Below, piece after piece: positions 17,100 through 30,393 of a stretch of DNA of 64,000 nt. This DNA is from Frankineae bacterium MT45 (lineage in GTDB: Bacteria > Actinomycetota > Actinomycetes > Mycobacteriales > Jatrophihabitantaceae). Each line of letters starts with the position of its first letter. The stretch's first letter is position 1. Made by a program: the position numbers and the translations under genes. The stretch lies in NCBI GenBank assembly GCA_900100325.1, contig LT629697.1, forward strand, positions 1,178,001 to 1,242,000, written 5' to 3'. The notes beneath the pieces are model-generated. The model worked only from the letters and a program-made list of their open reading frames with translations. It ran no database searches and was not told the origin of the DNA.

Positions 17100-17206
17100 G
17101 TACTGACGCCGCCGGTGCCGTCGCTGCCGTGGCGACAAATCGAGCACGGAGGGTGAGGCGCCCCGTGCGGGCAGTGGCCAATCGTGGAGAAATTGCCGGG
17201 ATTCAT
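17093..17206 (-). CDS. Possible Cys/His-rich microprotein (37 residues)
   Basis: A short open frame whose second half reads HCPHGAPHPPCSICRHG, a dense CxxH...CxxC cluster that could bind zinc. Third-codon-position G+C is roughly 78%, above the local average as in real genes here. It overlaps the last 7 nt of pabBC on the opposite strand and occupies most of the 212-bp gap before the giant secreted-protein gene. No good Shine-Dalgarno or TANNNT box precedes the ATG. Without homologs this could be chance. Confidence 0.3.
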   Translation of the reverse strand: MNPGNFSTIGHCPHGAPHPPCSICRHGSDGTGGVSTY

Positions 17207-17311
17207 AGGTGATTCGACCACAATTCTTAACTGATCCTTGGCAACAAGTGCGCCCGATGTTAGCGTGCGGCAACCGCGAAACGGTGAGTGCGGAGGGTCG
17301 GGGGACTTCAA

Positions 17312-22489
<5,178 letters not shown>

Positions 22490-22516
22490 AACGGATCGGA
22501 CCAGCAATACGACGTG

Positions 22517-22789
22517 TTAGACGTAGAAGTACGGGTCCAGGACGCGTACCTCGGTGATCCGGTCGATCGGCAGCTGCGTCTCCTCGGCGGCGGCCCGGAT
22601 CGCCTCCGGAGACGGTGCGTCGTAGATGCAGAATGTGCTCGTCTTGTCGGTGGTGACGTAGGAGTGCACCCACGTCACGTCCTGCTTGGTGTTGGCGTTG
22701 ACGACCGCGCTGCAGGTGGCGACGCCGTCGGCGTTCATCGGGATGTCGAGTCCATCGGTGAAGGTTCGCTCGACCAGGTAGCGGGGCAT
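22517..22789 (-). CDS. DUF4242 / SCO4226-type nickel-binding-like small protein
   Basis: A 90-residue protein with a ferredoxin-like fold signature: MPRYLVERTF at the start, VTWVHSYVTTDKTSTFCIYDAPSPEAIRAAA in the middle, and ITEVRVLDPYFYV at the end. Streptomyces SCO4226, a structurally studied nickel-binding protein, belongs to this family. The His of VHSY and the Cys of TFCIYDA fit the positions seen in relatives, but metal binding here is inferred. GAGGAG precedes the ATG. It lies about 80 nt downstream of the large LuxR-type regulator on the same strand. Confidence 0.8.
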   Translation of the reverse strand: MPRYLVERTFTDGLDIPMNADGVATCSAVVNANTKQDVTWVHSYVTTDKTSTFCIYDAPSPEAIRAAAEETQLPIDRITEVRVLDPYFYV

Positions 22790-22866
22790 TGGTTTCTCCT
22801 CAGGTTGACGTGGATTGCTTGCCTGAGACGAAACTAGGTCGCAGCAAACAACAGCACATGGGGAGT

Positions 22867-22886
22867 GGCTCCCTATCTTGGGAGCC
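22867..22886 (-). repeat. Inverted repeat overlapping the LuxR regulator stop codon
   Basis: GGCTCCC and GGGAGCC flank a 6-nt loop and span the TAG at 22873-22875. No T-tract follows on the minus strand. It could pause or partly terminate transcription between the regulator and the DUF4242 gene. Confidence 0.4.
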
Positions 22887-25458
22887 CGGGCGATCCCTCA
22901 GGCGTCACCGATTCGCCGCTCGTCGGCAGTTGGAGCTCACGACGCGAGCGTGACCCTGTCTTTCGCAGTACCGCCGACACGTGATGTCCGACCGTCTTCA
23001 CCGACAGCTGCAGTCGGGCGGCGATCTCGGCGTCGGTGTACCCCTGGCGCACCCAACTCAGCACTTCTTGCTCGCGACTGGTGAGCCCGTCGGCCTGCTG
23101 GGCGGTACTGGCCCGCGGTCCGCGCGGGATCGAGCGGACCCCGAGCTCCCGCAGCCGGCGGGCGGCGCGCTGACGTCCCGGTCGTGCCGCCAGCTCGGTG
23201 AAGATCCGCAGCGATTCCCGGACGTATCTCTCCTGCGCCGAGTCCGACCACGCGTCGGCCGCTTCGTAGGGGCACCCGATCTCCCGCCAGAGCTCCCCGG
23301 CCGCCTCCGGCTCGCCGTTGACGTGGCGGCGGTAGGGCTCGGCGGCGATCGGCGGGAGAGTGGCCAGGCGGCCGCTGCGCCACATCCAGAGGCCGAGCTC
23401 GCCGACGGCCCAGGCGTTGGCCCGCTGCAGCGCGAGCTCGTAGTTGCGCTCCAGCGCCGTTGCGTCGGAACTGAGCTCGGGCACCGCGGCGCCGAGCCAG
23501 GCCGCCTCCTGCACCGCGGCGGCGACTGGGGCCGTCCGTTGTAGTGATCCGGTGCGGGCGGCCAGCGCCCCGGCCTCGCGTAGCGATCCGGCCACGTCCG
23601 GGTCGCCCCGGCGGGCCCGGATCCTCCCCTGAATGGTGAATGCGGTGACCCCGGCGATGGTCTTCAGCGCGCCGTCGGCGGCGATGATCTCATCTACCCG
23701 GGCGGTGGCCTGGGACCAGCGCCCCTGCTCGAAGAGGCAGCGGGCATGCCAGGCTCGGGTGTAGTTCGCGTGACCGTCCAGGTCGCGAGCGAGGAACTCG
23801 GCCAGCGCCTCGGTGGTGGCCCGTCCGCTGACGTCGTAGAGACGCGCCTCCCCAGCGGCCGAGACCAGATTCGAGTAGGCCCGCCCCAACTCGGCATCGA
23901 GGCCGCCCTCGCGGGCCAGCCCGACCGCCCGGTGCAGGTGATGGCAGTCCGGCTCCTGGCCGCTGAGCGTCCGGGCCGCGCCGAGCGCCTGCAGTGCGAC
24001 GACCTGGGTCTCGATGTCGCCGAGTTCCTCGGCCATCGTCAGTGCTCGTTGGGCCAGCCCCTCGGCCACGACGAGATCGCGGGCCAGCATCCGATTGGTC
24101 GCCAGGTAGGCGTAGGCCTCGGCCAGTTCGGAGCCGGGGCCCAGCGGCTCCAGCATCTCCACGGCGGAGCGGGCCAGGCGGTGCGACTCCGCTTCCGAGG
24201 CGGTGACGCGGCTCAGCCAGCAGACGGCCACCGCACGCTGACGAGGGTCTGTTCCGGTGGGGTGCAGCTCTACCGCCCGTTGGGCCGCGGCGACGGCCGC
24301 CGCGTCCCGTCCGATCAGGTACTCCTCGTGCGAGAGGGCGAGCCAGAGCGCGCCGTCCGTCGCCGGTTCCGTCGCTGAGTCAGGGCCTTCGAGCACTCGG
24401 CGCAGATGCTCCGCCGCCTGGCGGTGCGAACCGGCGGCGACGGCCTGCCGAGCCGCCGCGATCTCGCTGCTGCGGGCCAGCGCATCATCGCGGGCCAGGC
24501 GAGCATGAAAGGCGATTGCCGCAGGCTCCGCCGTTACTGAGGCCAGCATTCGCTTCGCCACCTCGGCATGCAGTTCGCGCCGCCGGCCGGGCGGCAACCC
24601 CGCCTCGACGGCGAGTCGCACCAGCTCATGGCGGAACTCCACCGCGGTCGCATCGACGTTGAGCAGGCCGGCGGTCACCGCATCGTCGATGAACGCCCAA
24701 TCGGCGCCGAGGAGCGATCCGGTTACTCGCCCCGGAATCACCGAGAGAAACTCGACCAGCGTGCGAGACGCCACGGGCAGCCGCATCAGCCGGGCGCTCA
24801 CCGAGTCCAGCACCGACGATCCGGCCGCCTGCGGCGAGCGCACGAGTTCGCTGACCAGGAACGCATTGCCCTTCGTCAGCCGGTAAGCCTCGTCAGCATG
24901 GACGGTCGTGGCCTGGACGAGCTGGGTGACGGCATCGGCGGAGAGCGGCGCCACATTGATGCGGTCGATCGCACCCGTGCCGGTGAGATCTCCCAGGAGT
25001 GCCCGCAGTGGATGGTCGCTGCCGAGCTCGTCTCGGAAGGTGACGACGAGCAGGCCCCGCGTCTTCGCGACGCGACGCCCAAGGAATCGCAGCACATCCG
25101 CGCTGGCATCGTCGATCCAGTGCGCGTCCTCGATGATCAGTGGAGGCCGCCGGGGCGTGACTGCACCCTCATTCGCGGTCAGCCAATCCAGCAGACGATC
25201 CCGCATTGAGGTGACGTCAGCCGAGGGGAGCGGAGGTTCCAGCTGCTTCTCGATGTCGCGGAATGGTCCCAGAGGGCGCGGCGTCGAGAGGGGTTCGCAG
25301 AATCCCCATATCGCTGAGGGGAGTGCGGCCCGCAGCAACGCCGACTTGCCACTGCCGGCCTCCCCGCTGACCCAGATCAGCGAACCGGCGCCGCGCTCGG
25401 CGGCGTCGGCGGCCGCACCGAGCGTCGCCACCTCAGCCTCGCGCTCCAAGAGCACCAT
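22873..25458 (-). CDS. LuxR-family regulator with AAA-type ATPase and TPR-like domains (LAL type)
   Basis: An 861-residue large ATP-binding LuxR regulator. Residues 1-300 hold the ATPase module, with Walker A GEAGSGKSALL near 32-42 and Walker B-like IIEDAHWIDD near 110. The middle 450 residues are Ala/Leu/Glu-rich helical repeats of the TPR kind, usual for ligand or partner sensing. A GerE/LuxR helix-turn-helix lies near the C terminus (LTSREQEVL...AEIAARLQLSVKTVGHHV). The frame is open to 25497, but MVLLEREAE at 25458 is the typical LAL start and TAGCCT sits 7 nt before it. The ligand and regulon are unknown; the downstream DUF4242 gene is a candidate target. Confidence 0.9.
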   Translation of the reverse strand: MVLLEREAEVATLGAAADAAERGAGSLIWVSGEAGSGKSALLRAALPSAIWGFCEPLSTPRPLGPFRDIEKQLEPPLPSADVTSMRDRLLDWLTANEGAVTPRRPPLIIEDAHWIDDASADVLRFLGRRVAKTRGLLVVTFRDELGSDHPLRALLGDLTGTGAIDRINVAPLSADAVTQLVQATTVHADEAYRLTKGNAFLVSELVRSPQAAGSSVLDSVSARLMRLPVASRTLVEFLSVIPGRVTGSLLGADWAFIDDAVTAGLLNVDATAVEFRHELVRLAVEAGLPPGRRRELHAEVAKRMLASVTAEPAAIAFHARLARDDALARSSEIAAARQAVAAGSHRQAAEHLRRVLEGPDSATEPATDGALWLALSHEEYLIGRDAAAVAAAQRAVELHPTGTDPRQRAVAVCWLSRVTASEAESHRLARSAVEMLEPLGPGSELAEAYAYLATNRMLARDLVVAEGLAQRALTMAEELGDIETQVVALQALGAARTLSGQEPDCHHLHRAVGLAREGGLDAELGRAYSNLVSAAGEARLYDVSGRATTEALAEFLARDLDGHANYTRAWHARCLFEQGRWSQATARVDEIIAADGALKTIAGVTAFTIQGRIRARRGDPDVAGSLREAGALAARTGSLQRTAPVAAAVQEAAWLGAAVPELSSDATALERNYELALQRANAWAVGELGLWMWRSGRLATLPPIAAEPYRRHVNGEPEAAGELWREIGCPYEAADAWSDSAQERYVRESLRIFTELAARPGRQRAARRLRELGVRSIPRGPRASTAQQADGLTSREQEVLSWVRQGYTDAEIAARLQLSVKTVGHHVSAVLRKTGSRSRRELQLPTSGESVTPEGSPGLPR

Positions 25459-25465
25459 GCTGCAG

Positions 25466-25471
25466 AGGCTA
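25466..25471 (-). promoter_or_regulatory. Candidate -10 box of the LuxR-type regulator gene (leaderless)
   Basis: TAGCCT ends 7 nt before the ATG at 25458 and no Shine-Dalgarno is present. The divergent gene at 25518 has its own TAGCGT box at 25503-25508, so two promoters lie within about 60 bp. Confidence 0.5.
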
Positions 25472-25502
25472 GTCGAGTCGTGACTATCCGGCTGCACGCG
25501 CG

Positions 25503-25508
25503 TAGCGT
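25503..25508 (+). promoter_or_regulatory. Candidate -10 box of the membrane-protein gene at 25518
   Basis: TAGCGT is followed by 9 nt and the ATG, implying a leader of only about 2 nt. Confidence 0.4.
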
Positions 25509-25517
25509 CTCCAGTTC

Positions 25518-26396
25518 ATGGCGTCGGGGGTTTCGCCGCAGGACCGTGTTCTCACGGCCACGCGCGTCCTCGCCGGGATCATCGCCCCCGTCCTCGTGCT
25601 GGCATTCTTCGTGCTCGTCCCGTGGCCGTCCGACACAAAGCGCTTATTCGCATGGGACATCAAGCCCAGCATGTCGGCGATGGTGCTGGGGTCGGTGTAT
25701 CTGGGTGGGGCGTACTTCTTCGTGCGCGTTCTCGACGCACGGCGGTGGCACACGGTCGCCGGTGGGTTCCTGCCAGTAGCCACCTTCGCCGGGTTGATGG
25801 GCATCACGACGATCCTGCACTGGCAGCGATTCATCCATGGAAACCTGGCCTTCTGGCTCTGGGTCGCTCTGTATTTCACGACGCCGTTCCTGGTCCTCGC
25901 CGTCTTTCTCCTCAATCAGCGCCAGTATTTGCGACCCGACGCGAGCGAGCTGCAGCTGACGCCACTCGCCGCGACGATCATCGTTGCCGCTGGCGGTCTA
26001 TCGGTAGCGATGAGCGCATTTCTCTACCTCTTTCCCTATCGCGCGATCTCTATCTGGCCTTGGCACCTCACCCCCCTCACCGCTCGCATGATGGGCGCCA
26101 TCTTCGCGTTGGGTTTGGCCGGGCTCGCCGCCGCGCGCGATCGGAGATGGAGTTCCGCCCGTATTCTGCTGCAGGTCGCCGGATTCATGCTGCTGCTGAT
26201 CCTGGTCGCGGCCGCTCGGGCGCGCACGCAGTTCGATACTTCGAAGCCGCTCACCTGGATCTTTCTGGTGGGATTCGTGGCGACGCTGCTGGCCGGCGCA
26301 GCCCTGTACCTGAGGATGGCGCGCCTGGCCGCGCCCACCCGGGGGAGCGAACCGGGGTCCAGGCCGCGGGTCGAGCCGGGTGGTGCTCTGTCGTGA
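25518..26396 (+). CDS. Polytopic membrane protein of unknown function
   Basis: A 292-residue protein with about seven to eight transmembrane helices (VLAGIIAPVLVLAFFVLVPW; AMVLGSVYLGGAYFFV; FLPVATFAGLMGITTIL; LWVALYFTTPFLVLAVFLL and others). Acidic or aromatic loops include WHTVAGGF and LHWQRFIHGNLAFW. The C-terminal tail is polar. No known family motif is recognised. Its last bases overlap the GTG of the following DUF5995 gene (26393-26396), so the two are translationally coupled. It is divergent from the LuxR-type regulator, which may control it. Confidence 0.75.
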   Translation: MASGVSPQDRVLTATRVLAGIIAPVLVLAFFVLVPWPSDTKRLFAWDIKPSMSAMVLGSVYLGGAYFFVRVLDARRWHTVAGGFLPVATFAGLMGITTILHWQRFIHGNLAFWLWVALYFTTPFLVLAVFLLNQRQYLRPDASELQLTPLAATIIVAAGGLSVAMSAFLYLFPYRAISIWPWHLTPLTARMMGAIFALGLAGLAAARDRRWSSARILLQVAGFMLLLILVAAARARTQFDTSKPLTWIFLVGFVATLLAGAALYLRMARLAAPTRGSEPGSRPRVEPGGALS

Positions 26397-27136
26397 CCGC
26401 CTCTGGGGCGGTTGCTGAAGTGGTCGCCCAGATGCAGCGGCGCCTCGACGAACTACCGGGCACGCTGTCGGCGCGGCGCCATTTCTTGGCGACGTATCTA
26501 CGCACCACTGAAGCGGTGGGAGTCGCGGTGGATGAGGGGCGCTTCGAGGATCCGTCCTGGGTGGAGCGGTGGGACGTCGTCTTTGCGCAGCTGTACCTGC
26601 AGGCCCACGACGCGTACATCACCGCAGATCGGGACGGCCTTCCCCGGCCCTGGCGGCTGGCCTTCGACGCCGACTCGGACCTGCCACCGCTACGGCACGT
26701 GCTGCTCGGCATCAACGCGCACGTCAACTATGACCTGCCGCAGGCGATGCTCGCCGTGATATCCGCCGAGGACTTCGACGACCCGCCGCTGCTGGCCAGC
26801 CGGCGCCGCGATCACGAGCGAATCGATCAGGTACTTGCCGATAGGGTCAAAGCGGAGGACGCGGAGCTCGCGGGTTCCAGGCGGCTGCAGGATCGGGTGC
26901 TGGCGCCGTTGAACCGGCTCGGCTCCAAGAGATTCCTCCGTGAAGCACGGCAGAAAGTGTGGCTGAACGTGGACTCCCTGCACGCGGCGCGCCTACTTGG
27001 CGCGGGGGCGTACCAGAGCCGACTCGGTGAGCTGGAGGTGCTCAGCGCCGCCCGGATCGCCGACCTGCTGGCGCCAGGTCAAGTGCTGCTCCGTCTCGCG
27101 GTGAGCGGCTTCGGCGTCGTGCTGCCGCCGCCATGA
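26393..27136 (+). CDS. DUF5995-family protein
   Basis: A 247-residue, largely helical soluble protein resembling DUF5995. The core holds PRPWRLAFDADSDLPPLRHVLLGINAHVNYDLPQA, with an Asn-Ala-His-x-Asn-x-Asp pattern that could form an active or metal site. The segment RLGSKRFLREARQKVWLNVDSL lies toward the C terminus. The frame extends far upstream through the membrane gene, but the GTG at 26393 gives the expected family N terminus and a four-base overlap. The function is unknown. Coupling to a membrane protein suggests a membrane-linked task. Confidence 0.75.
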   Translation: MTASGAVAEVVAQMQRRLDELPGTLSARRHFLATYLRTTEAVGVAVDEGRFEDPSWVERWDVVFAQLYLQAHDAYITADRDGLPRPWRLAFDADSDLPPLRHVLLGINAHVNYDLPQAMLAVISAEDFDDPPLLASRRRDHERIDQVLADRVKAEDAELAGSRRLQDRVLAPLNRLGSKRFLREARQKVWLNVDSLHAARLLGAGAYQSRLGELEVLSAARIADLLAPGQVLLRLAVSGFGVVLPPP

Positions 27137-27178
27137 CCGGCCGTCGCTGTGATCGGGCGCCGCAATGAAGGTGCCGTC

Positions 27179-27676
27179 ATGATCGTGCTGCCGGAGCCGC
27201 CGCGGCTGGTTGAACCGACCACCGCCGTCGAGGTCTCCTTCCTGGTCGGCTCGGCCGCCGACTGTCTGCAGCGCGGAATGTCGGGTGATTGGGTCACCGA
27301 GGCCAGCGAGGATTTCGCGGCCTACGTCGCTGCCCGCCGTGGTGTCCAGACGCGCTGGGAGGTGCCCTCCACGATCCTCTGGTACGTGTCCGGGCCGTAC
27401 TACCTGGGTTCGCTGGTGATTCGTCACGAGCTGACGCCGGTGCTGGCCGAGGCGGGCGGGCATATCGGCTACCACGTGGTGGCGCCGTGGCAGCGTCAGG
27501 GGCATGCGACCCGGATGCTGGCCGCCGGCCTGATCGAGGCCCGCCGGCTGGGTCTGCGCCGCGTGCTGCTGACCTGCGCCGTCGAGAACGAGCCTTCCCG
27601 GCGGGTGATCCTGGCCAACGGCGGCCGGCCGGACGGGCAGGCGCACGGCGAGGACCGTTTCTGGATCGAAGTGTGA
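27179..27676 (+). CDS. GNAT-family N-acetyltransferase
   Basis: A 165-residue acetyltransferase. The acetyl-CoA-binding motif A appears as HIGYHVVAPWQRQGHATRML (Q/R-x-x-G-x-A), followed by GLRRVLLTCAVENEPSRRVILANGG, the usual beta4-alpha4 region. An upstream in-frame GTG at 27149 exists, but AAGG about 7 nt before the ATG at 27179 supports that start. The substrate is unknown; the overall layout is like bacterial small-molecule GNATs. It stands alone between the DUF5995 gene and the MarR operator. Confidence 0.85.
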   Translation: MIVLPEPPRLVEPTTAVEVSFLVGSAADCLQRGMSGDWVTEASEDFAAYVAARRGVQTRWEVPSTILWYVSGPYYLGSLVIRHELTPVLAEAGGHIGYHVVAPWQRQGHATRMLAAGLIEARRLGLRRVLLTCAVENEPSRRVILANGGRPDGQAHGEDRFWIEV

Positions 27677-27701
27677 TCCGGCCCGCCGCCGGCATATCTA
27701 G

Positions 27702-27731
27702 TTGGCTATCCGGGTAATCGTTAGGTAAGCT
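27702..27731 (+). promoter_or_regulatory. Candidate MarR-operon promoter (leaderless)
   Basis: TTGGCT (27702-27707), 18 nt, then TAAGCT (27726-27731), with 7 nt to the GTG. The predicted transcription start coincides with the GTG, and the -10 lies inside the inverted repeat 27716-27738. Confidence 0.55.
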
Positions 27732-27738
27732 AACGATT
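27716..27738. promoter_or_regulatory. Inverted-repeat operator for the MarR regulator
   Basis: AATCGTTAG and CTAACGATT form perfect 9-bp arms around GTAAG. The repeat covers the -10 and ends at the start codon. A dimeric MarR protein bound here would block RNA polymerase, so negative autoregulation is likely. Confidence 0.75.
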
Positions 27739-28173
27739 GTGACTACGGCGACGAACACGGCGGCAGAACTGGCAGCGCTGCTGCGTCCCTCGATTCTGCG
27801 GCTGACCCGGGTCATCCGCAATCAGCGGGTCGACCTGTCGGTCACGCTCACCCAGCTCTCGGCGCTGAACACGCTGAACACCCGCGGCCCGATGGGGGCC
27901 GGCGAGTTGGCCGGTCACGAGCGGGTGCAGCCACCGTCGATGACGAAGATCCTCGGCGCGCTCGAGGAGCACGGGCTGGTATCGCGAGTGGCGAACCCGA
28001 ACGACAAGCGGCAGGCCATCATCGCCATCACCGACGACGGCATTGCGCTGCTGCAGGCCGAGCGGCAGTCGCGAAACGAATGGCTCTCGCAGCGGCTAGC
28101 CGCACTCACCCCCGACGAGCGAGCCGCTCTGCAGGCGATCATCCCGGTCTTCGACAAACTGGCGCAGCTATGA
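27739..28173 (+). CDS. MarR-family transcriptional regulator (Rv0880-like)
   Basis: A 144-residue winged-helix regulator. The DNA-binding core reads GELAGHERVQPPSMTKILGALEEHGLVSRVANPNDKRQ (helices then wing, shown here by its ends GELAG and NDKRQ), with dimerisation helices on both flanks. MarR dimers typically repress their own operon until a ligand binds. The perfect inverted repeat touching the start codon fits autoregulation. An MFS exporter follows after 10 nt and an SpoU-type methyltransferase after that, an order close to mycobacterial Rv0880-Rv0881. The ligand is unknown. Confidence 0.9.
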   Translation: MTTATNTAAELAALLRPSILRLTRVIRNQRVDLSVTLTQLSALNTLNTRGPMGAGELAGHERVQPPSMTKILGALEEHGLVSRVANPNDKRQAIIAITDDGIALLQAERQSRNEWLSQRLAALTPDERAALQAIIPVFDKLAQL

Positions 28174-28183
28174 CGGGTCGTTT

Positions 28184-29557
28184 GTGACCTCTACCCTCAA
28201 CCCCTCGCTCCGCAGCCCCGACCCCGAACCTTCATCCCCCGGCACCAAACCGAACCGCACCGAATCAACCGACCCGACACCGTCGGCCTCCGATGGCATG
28301 TTCCGCAGCCTGCGGGTCCGCAACTACCGGCTGTACGCCTCGGGCCAGCTCATCTCCCTCACCGGCACCTGGATGGCCCGCGTTGCCCAGGACTGGCTCG
28401 TCCTCGAGCTGACCAACTCCGGCCTTGCCCTCGGGATCGTCACCGCGCTGCAGTTCGGTCCGGCCCTGCTCCTCAGCCTCTGGGGTGGCGTCCTGGCCGA
28501 TCGCGGCGACAAGCGCCGCCTGCTGCTCCTCACCCAGACCCTGCTGGCCCTGACGACCCTGCTGCTCGGCGTGCTCGTCCTGGCCGGCGTTGTCACCTAC
28601 CCGCAGGTGCTGGCTTTGGCGCTGGCGATGGGGATCATCGCCGCGATCGACACCCCGATCCGGCAGTCCTTCGTGGTCGAGATGGTCGGCAAGGAGGATC
28701 TCACCAATGCGGTCGGGATCAACTCCACCATCTTCAACACCGGCCGCATCCTCGGACCGGCCATCGCCGGTGTGATGATCGCTGTCGTCGGGCTGGGCTG
28801 GGCCTTCGTGGCCAACGCCCTCTCCAGCGTGGCCGTCATCGCCGGTCTCTGGATGATGCGCCCGTCCGAGCTGCATCCGTCACCGCAACTGGTGCGGGCC
28901 AAGGGTCAGCTGCGGGCCGGCGTGCGTTACGTGCGGCACCGTCAGGACCTGCTGCTGACCATGCTCCTGGTCTTCATCATCGGCACCTTCGGCCTGAACT
29001 TCCAGATCACCACCGCGATTCTGGCCAAGCATGTCTTCCACAAGTCGGCCTCCGGCTACGGCCTGCTCTCCACCGCGCTGGCGATCGGCGCCTGCATCGG
29101 CGCCGTGCTGGCCACGCGACGCCGCAAGCGTCCGGGCAGCCTCTTCCTCATCGGGGCCGCGCTGATCTTCGGACTCCTGGAGATAGCCTCTGGACTTATG
29201 CCAGGGTTTCTCAGCACCGCGCTGCTGCTCATCCCGACTGGTCTGGCCATGCTCACCTTCACGACGGCGGCCAACGCCTCGGTGCAGTTGGGTGTCGAAC
29301 CGACCATGCGCGGACGGGTGATGGCGCTCTACTTGATGTGCTTCATGGGTGGAACCCCGCTCGGGGCACCGATCGTCGGCTGGATGGCCTCGGCGATCGG
29401 ACCACGCTGGGGGATCATCGGCGGCGGCCTCATCTCGGCGGGCTCCGCGCTCGCCCTGGGCTTCGGGCTGATGCGTCAGCGGCAGCTCAGTGTGGGTGAG
29501 GCGGCGGCCGAAGTCGCCAGTCGGATCGGACGGCGGCCGCTCGCCGAGCGGCTCTGA
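28184..29557 (+). CDS. MFS transporter (EntS/DHA3-like drug-efflux type)
   Basis: A 457-residue MFS permease. A polar N terminus of about 45 residues precedes the first helix. The conserved loop GGVLADRGDKRR matches MFS motif A, and FVVEMVGKEDLTNAVGIN is typical of the EntS/DHA3 group. Twelve hydrophobic segments are apparent. It follows the MarR gene by 10 nt, so the regulator probably controls it in response to an exported compound. Its stop overlaps the ATG of the methyltransferase (TGATG). Confidence 0.88.
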   Translation: MTSTLNPSLRSPDPEPSSPGTKPNRTESTDPTPSASDGMFRSLRVRNYRLYASGQLISLTGTWMARVAQDWLVLELTNSGLALGIVTALQFGPALLLSLWGGVLADRGDKRRLLLLTQTLLALTTLLLGVLVLAGVVTYPQVLALALAMGIIAAIDTPIRQSFVVEMVGKEDLTNAVGINSTIFNTGRILGPAIAGVMIAVVGLGWAFVANALSSVAVIAGLWMMRPSELHPSPQLVRAKGQLRAGVRYVRHRQDLLLTMLLVFIIGTFGLNFQITTAILAKHVFHKSASGYGLLSTALAIGACIGAVLATRRRKRPGSLFLIGAALIFGLLEIASGLMPGFLSTALLLIPTGLAMLTFTTAANASVQLGVEPTMRGRVMALYLMCFMGGTPLGAPIVGWMASAIGPRWGIIGGGLISAGSALALGFGLMRQRQLSVGEAAAEVASRIGRRPLAERL

Positions 29558-30345
29558 TGGAGCCGGTCACTGTCACCGACGCCACCGATCCGCGTCTGGA
29601 CGACTTCCGGGATCTGAAGAGTGTCGACGGCGATGCCGCGGCCCGGGGCGTGGTGATCGCTGAGGGCGTCAACGTGGTCGAGCGGATGCTCAACTCGCCG
29701 TACCGGGTGAAGGCGGTCTTCGGCGTGCCGGCCCGGCTGGAGGTGCTGGCCCCGGTGCTGGCCGAGCACGACGTCGAGGTCTACGCCGGTGACAAGTGGA
29801 TGCTCTCCGACGTCGCCGGCTTCCGGGTGACCCGCGGCGTGCTCGCCTCAGCCCACCGTCACTCCGGCTGGGACGCCGCGCAGTTGCTGGCCACCTCGCG
29901 CCGGTTGGTGCTGCTGGAGGGTCTCAACGATTTCGAGAACCTGGGTGCCCTATTCCGCAACGTCGCCGCGTTCGGGGCCGACGGCGTCCTCCTCGACGCC
30001 CAGTGCGCCGACCCGCTGTATCGCCGCAGTGTCCGGGTCTCGATGGGGCATGTGCTTCGGGTGCCGTTCGCAGTGCTCCCCACCTCCCTACCCGACGTGC
30101 TGCCGGACGTGCATGCGGCGGGATTCTCGACGTTCGCCCTCACTCCCCGGGCCGAGGCGGAGCCGCTGGCCACGACGCCGGTGCCGCAGCGGTGGGCGCT
30201 GGCCTTCGGCGCCGAGGGCCCCGGGCTCACCGATGCGGCACTGGCCCGAATGCAGCACCTCACCCGCATCCCGATGGCCAGTGGCGTCGACTCGCTGAAC
30301 GTCGCCACCGCGGTCGCCGTAGCCCTGGCCCACTTCACCGCCTAG
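29557..30345 (+). CDS. TrmH/SpoU-family RNA 2'-O-methyltransferase (Rv0881-like)
   Basis: A 262-residue SPOUT methyltransferase. An N-terminal substrate-binding region (VVIAEGVNVVERML) is followed by the three SpoU motifs: NLGALFRNVAAFGADGV, LAFGAEGPGLTD and IPMASGVDSLNVATAVAVAL. These bind S-adenosylmethionine in the deep trefoil knot. It methylates ribose in tRNA or rRNA; the precise target is not deducible. It is the third gene of the MarR-MFS-methyltransferase unit, coupled by TGATG. A two-tier hairpin begins 49 nt after the stop. Confidence 0.9.
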   Translation: MEPVTVTDATDPRLDDFRDLKSVDGDAAARGVVIAEGVNVVERMLNSPYRVKAVFGVPARLEVLAPVLAEHDVEVYAGDKWMLSDVAGFRVTRGVLASAHRHSGWDAAQLLATSRRLVLLEGLNDFENLGALFRNVAAFGADGVLLDAQCADPLYRRSVRVSMGHVLRVPFAVLPTSLPDVLPDVHAAGFSTFALTPRAEAEPLATTPVPQRWALAFGAEGPGLTDAALARMQHLTRIPMASGVDSLNVATAVAVALAHFTA

Positions 30346-30393
30346 ACGCCACGGCCGTCCTGACGTCGGCGCCGTATGCTCAGATAAACGCCA

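Noticed and set aside
22867-22886. Inverted repeat as an intrinsic terminator for the LuxR-type gene
   Set aside because: No T-tract follows on the minus strand and the stem includes the stop codon; it is kept only as a repeat.
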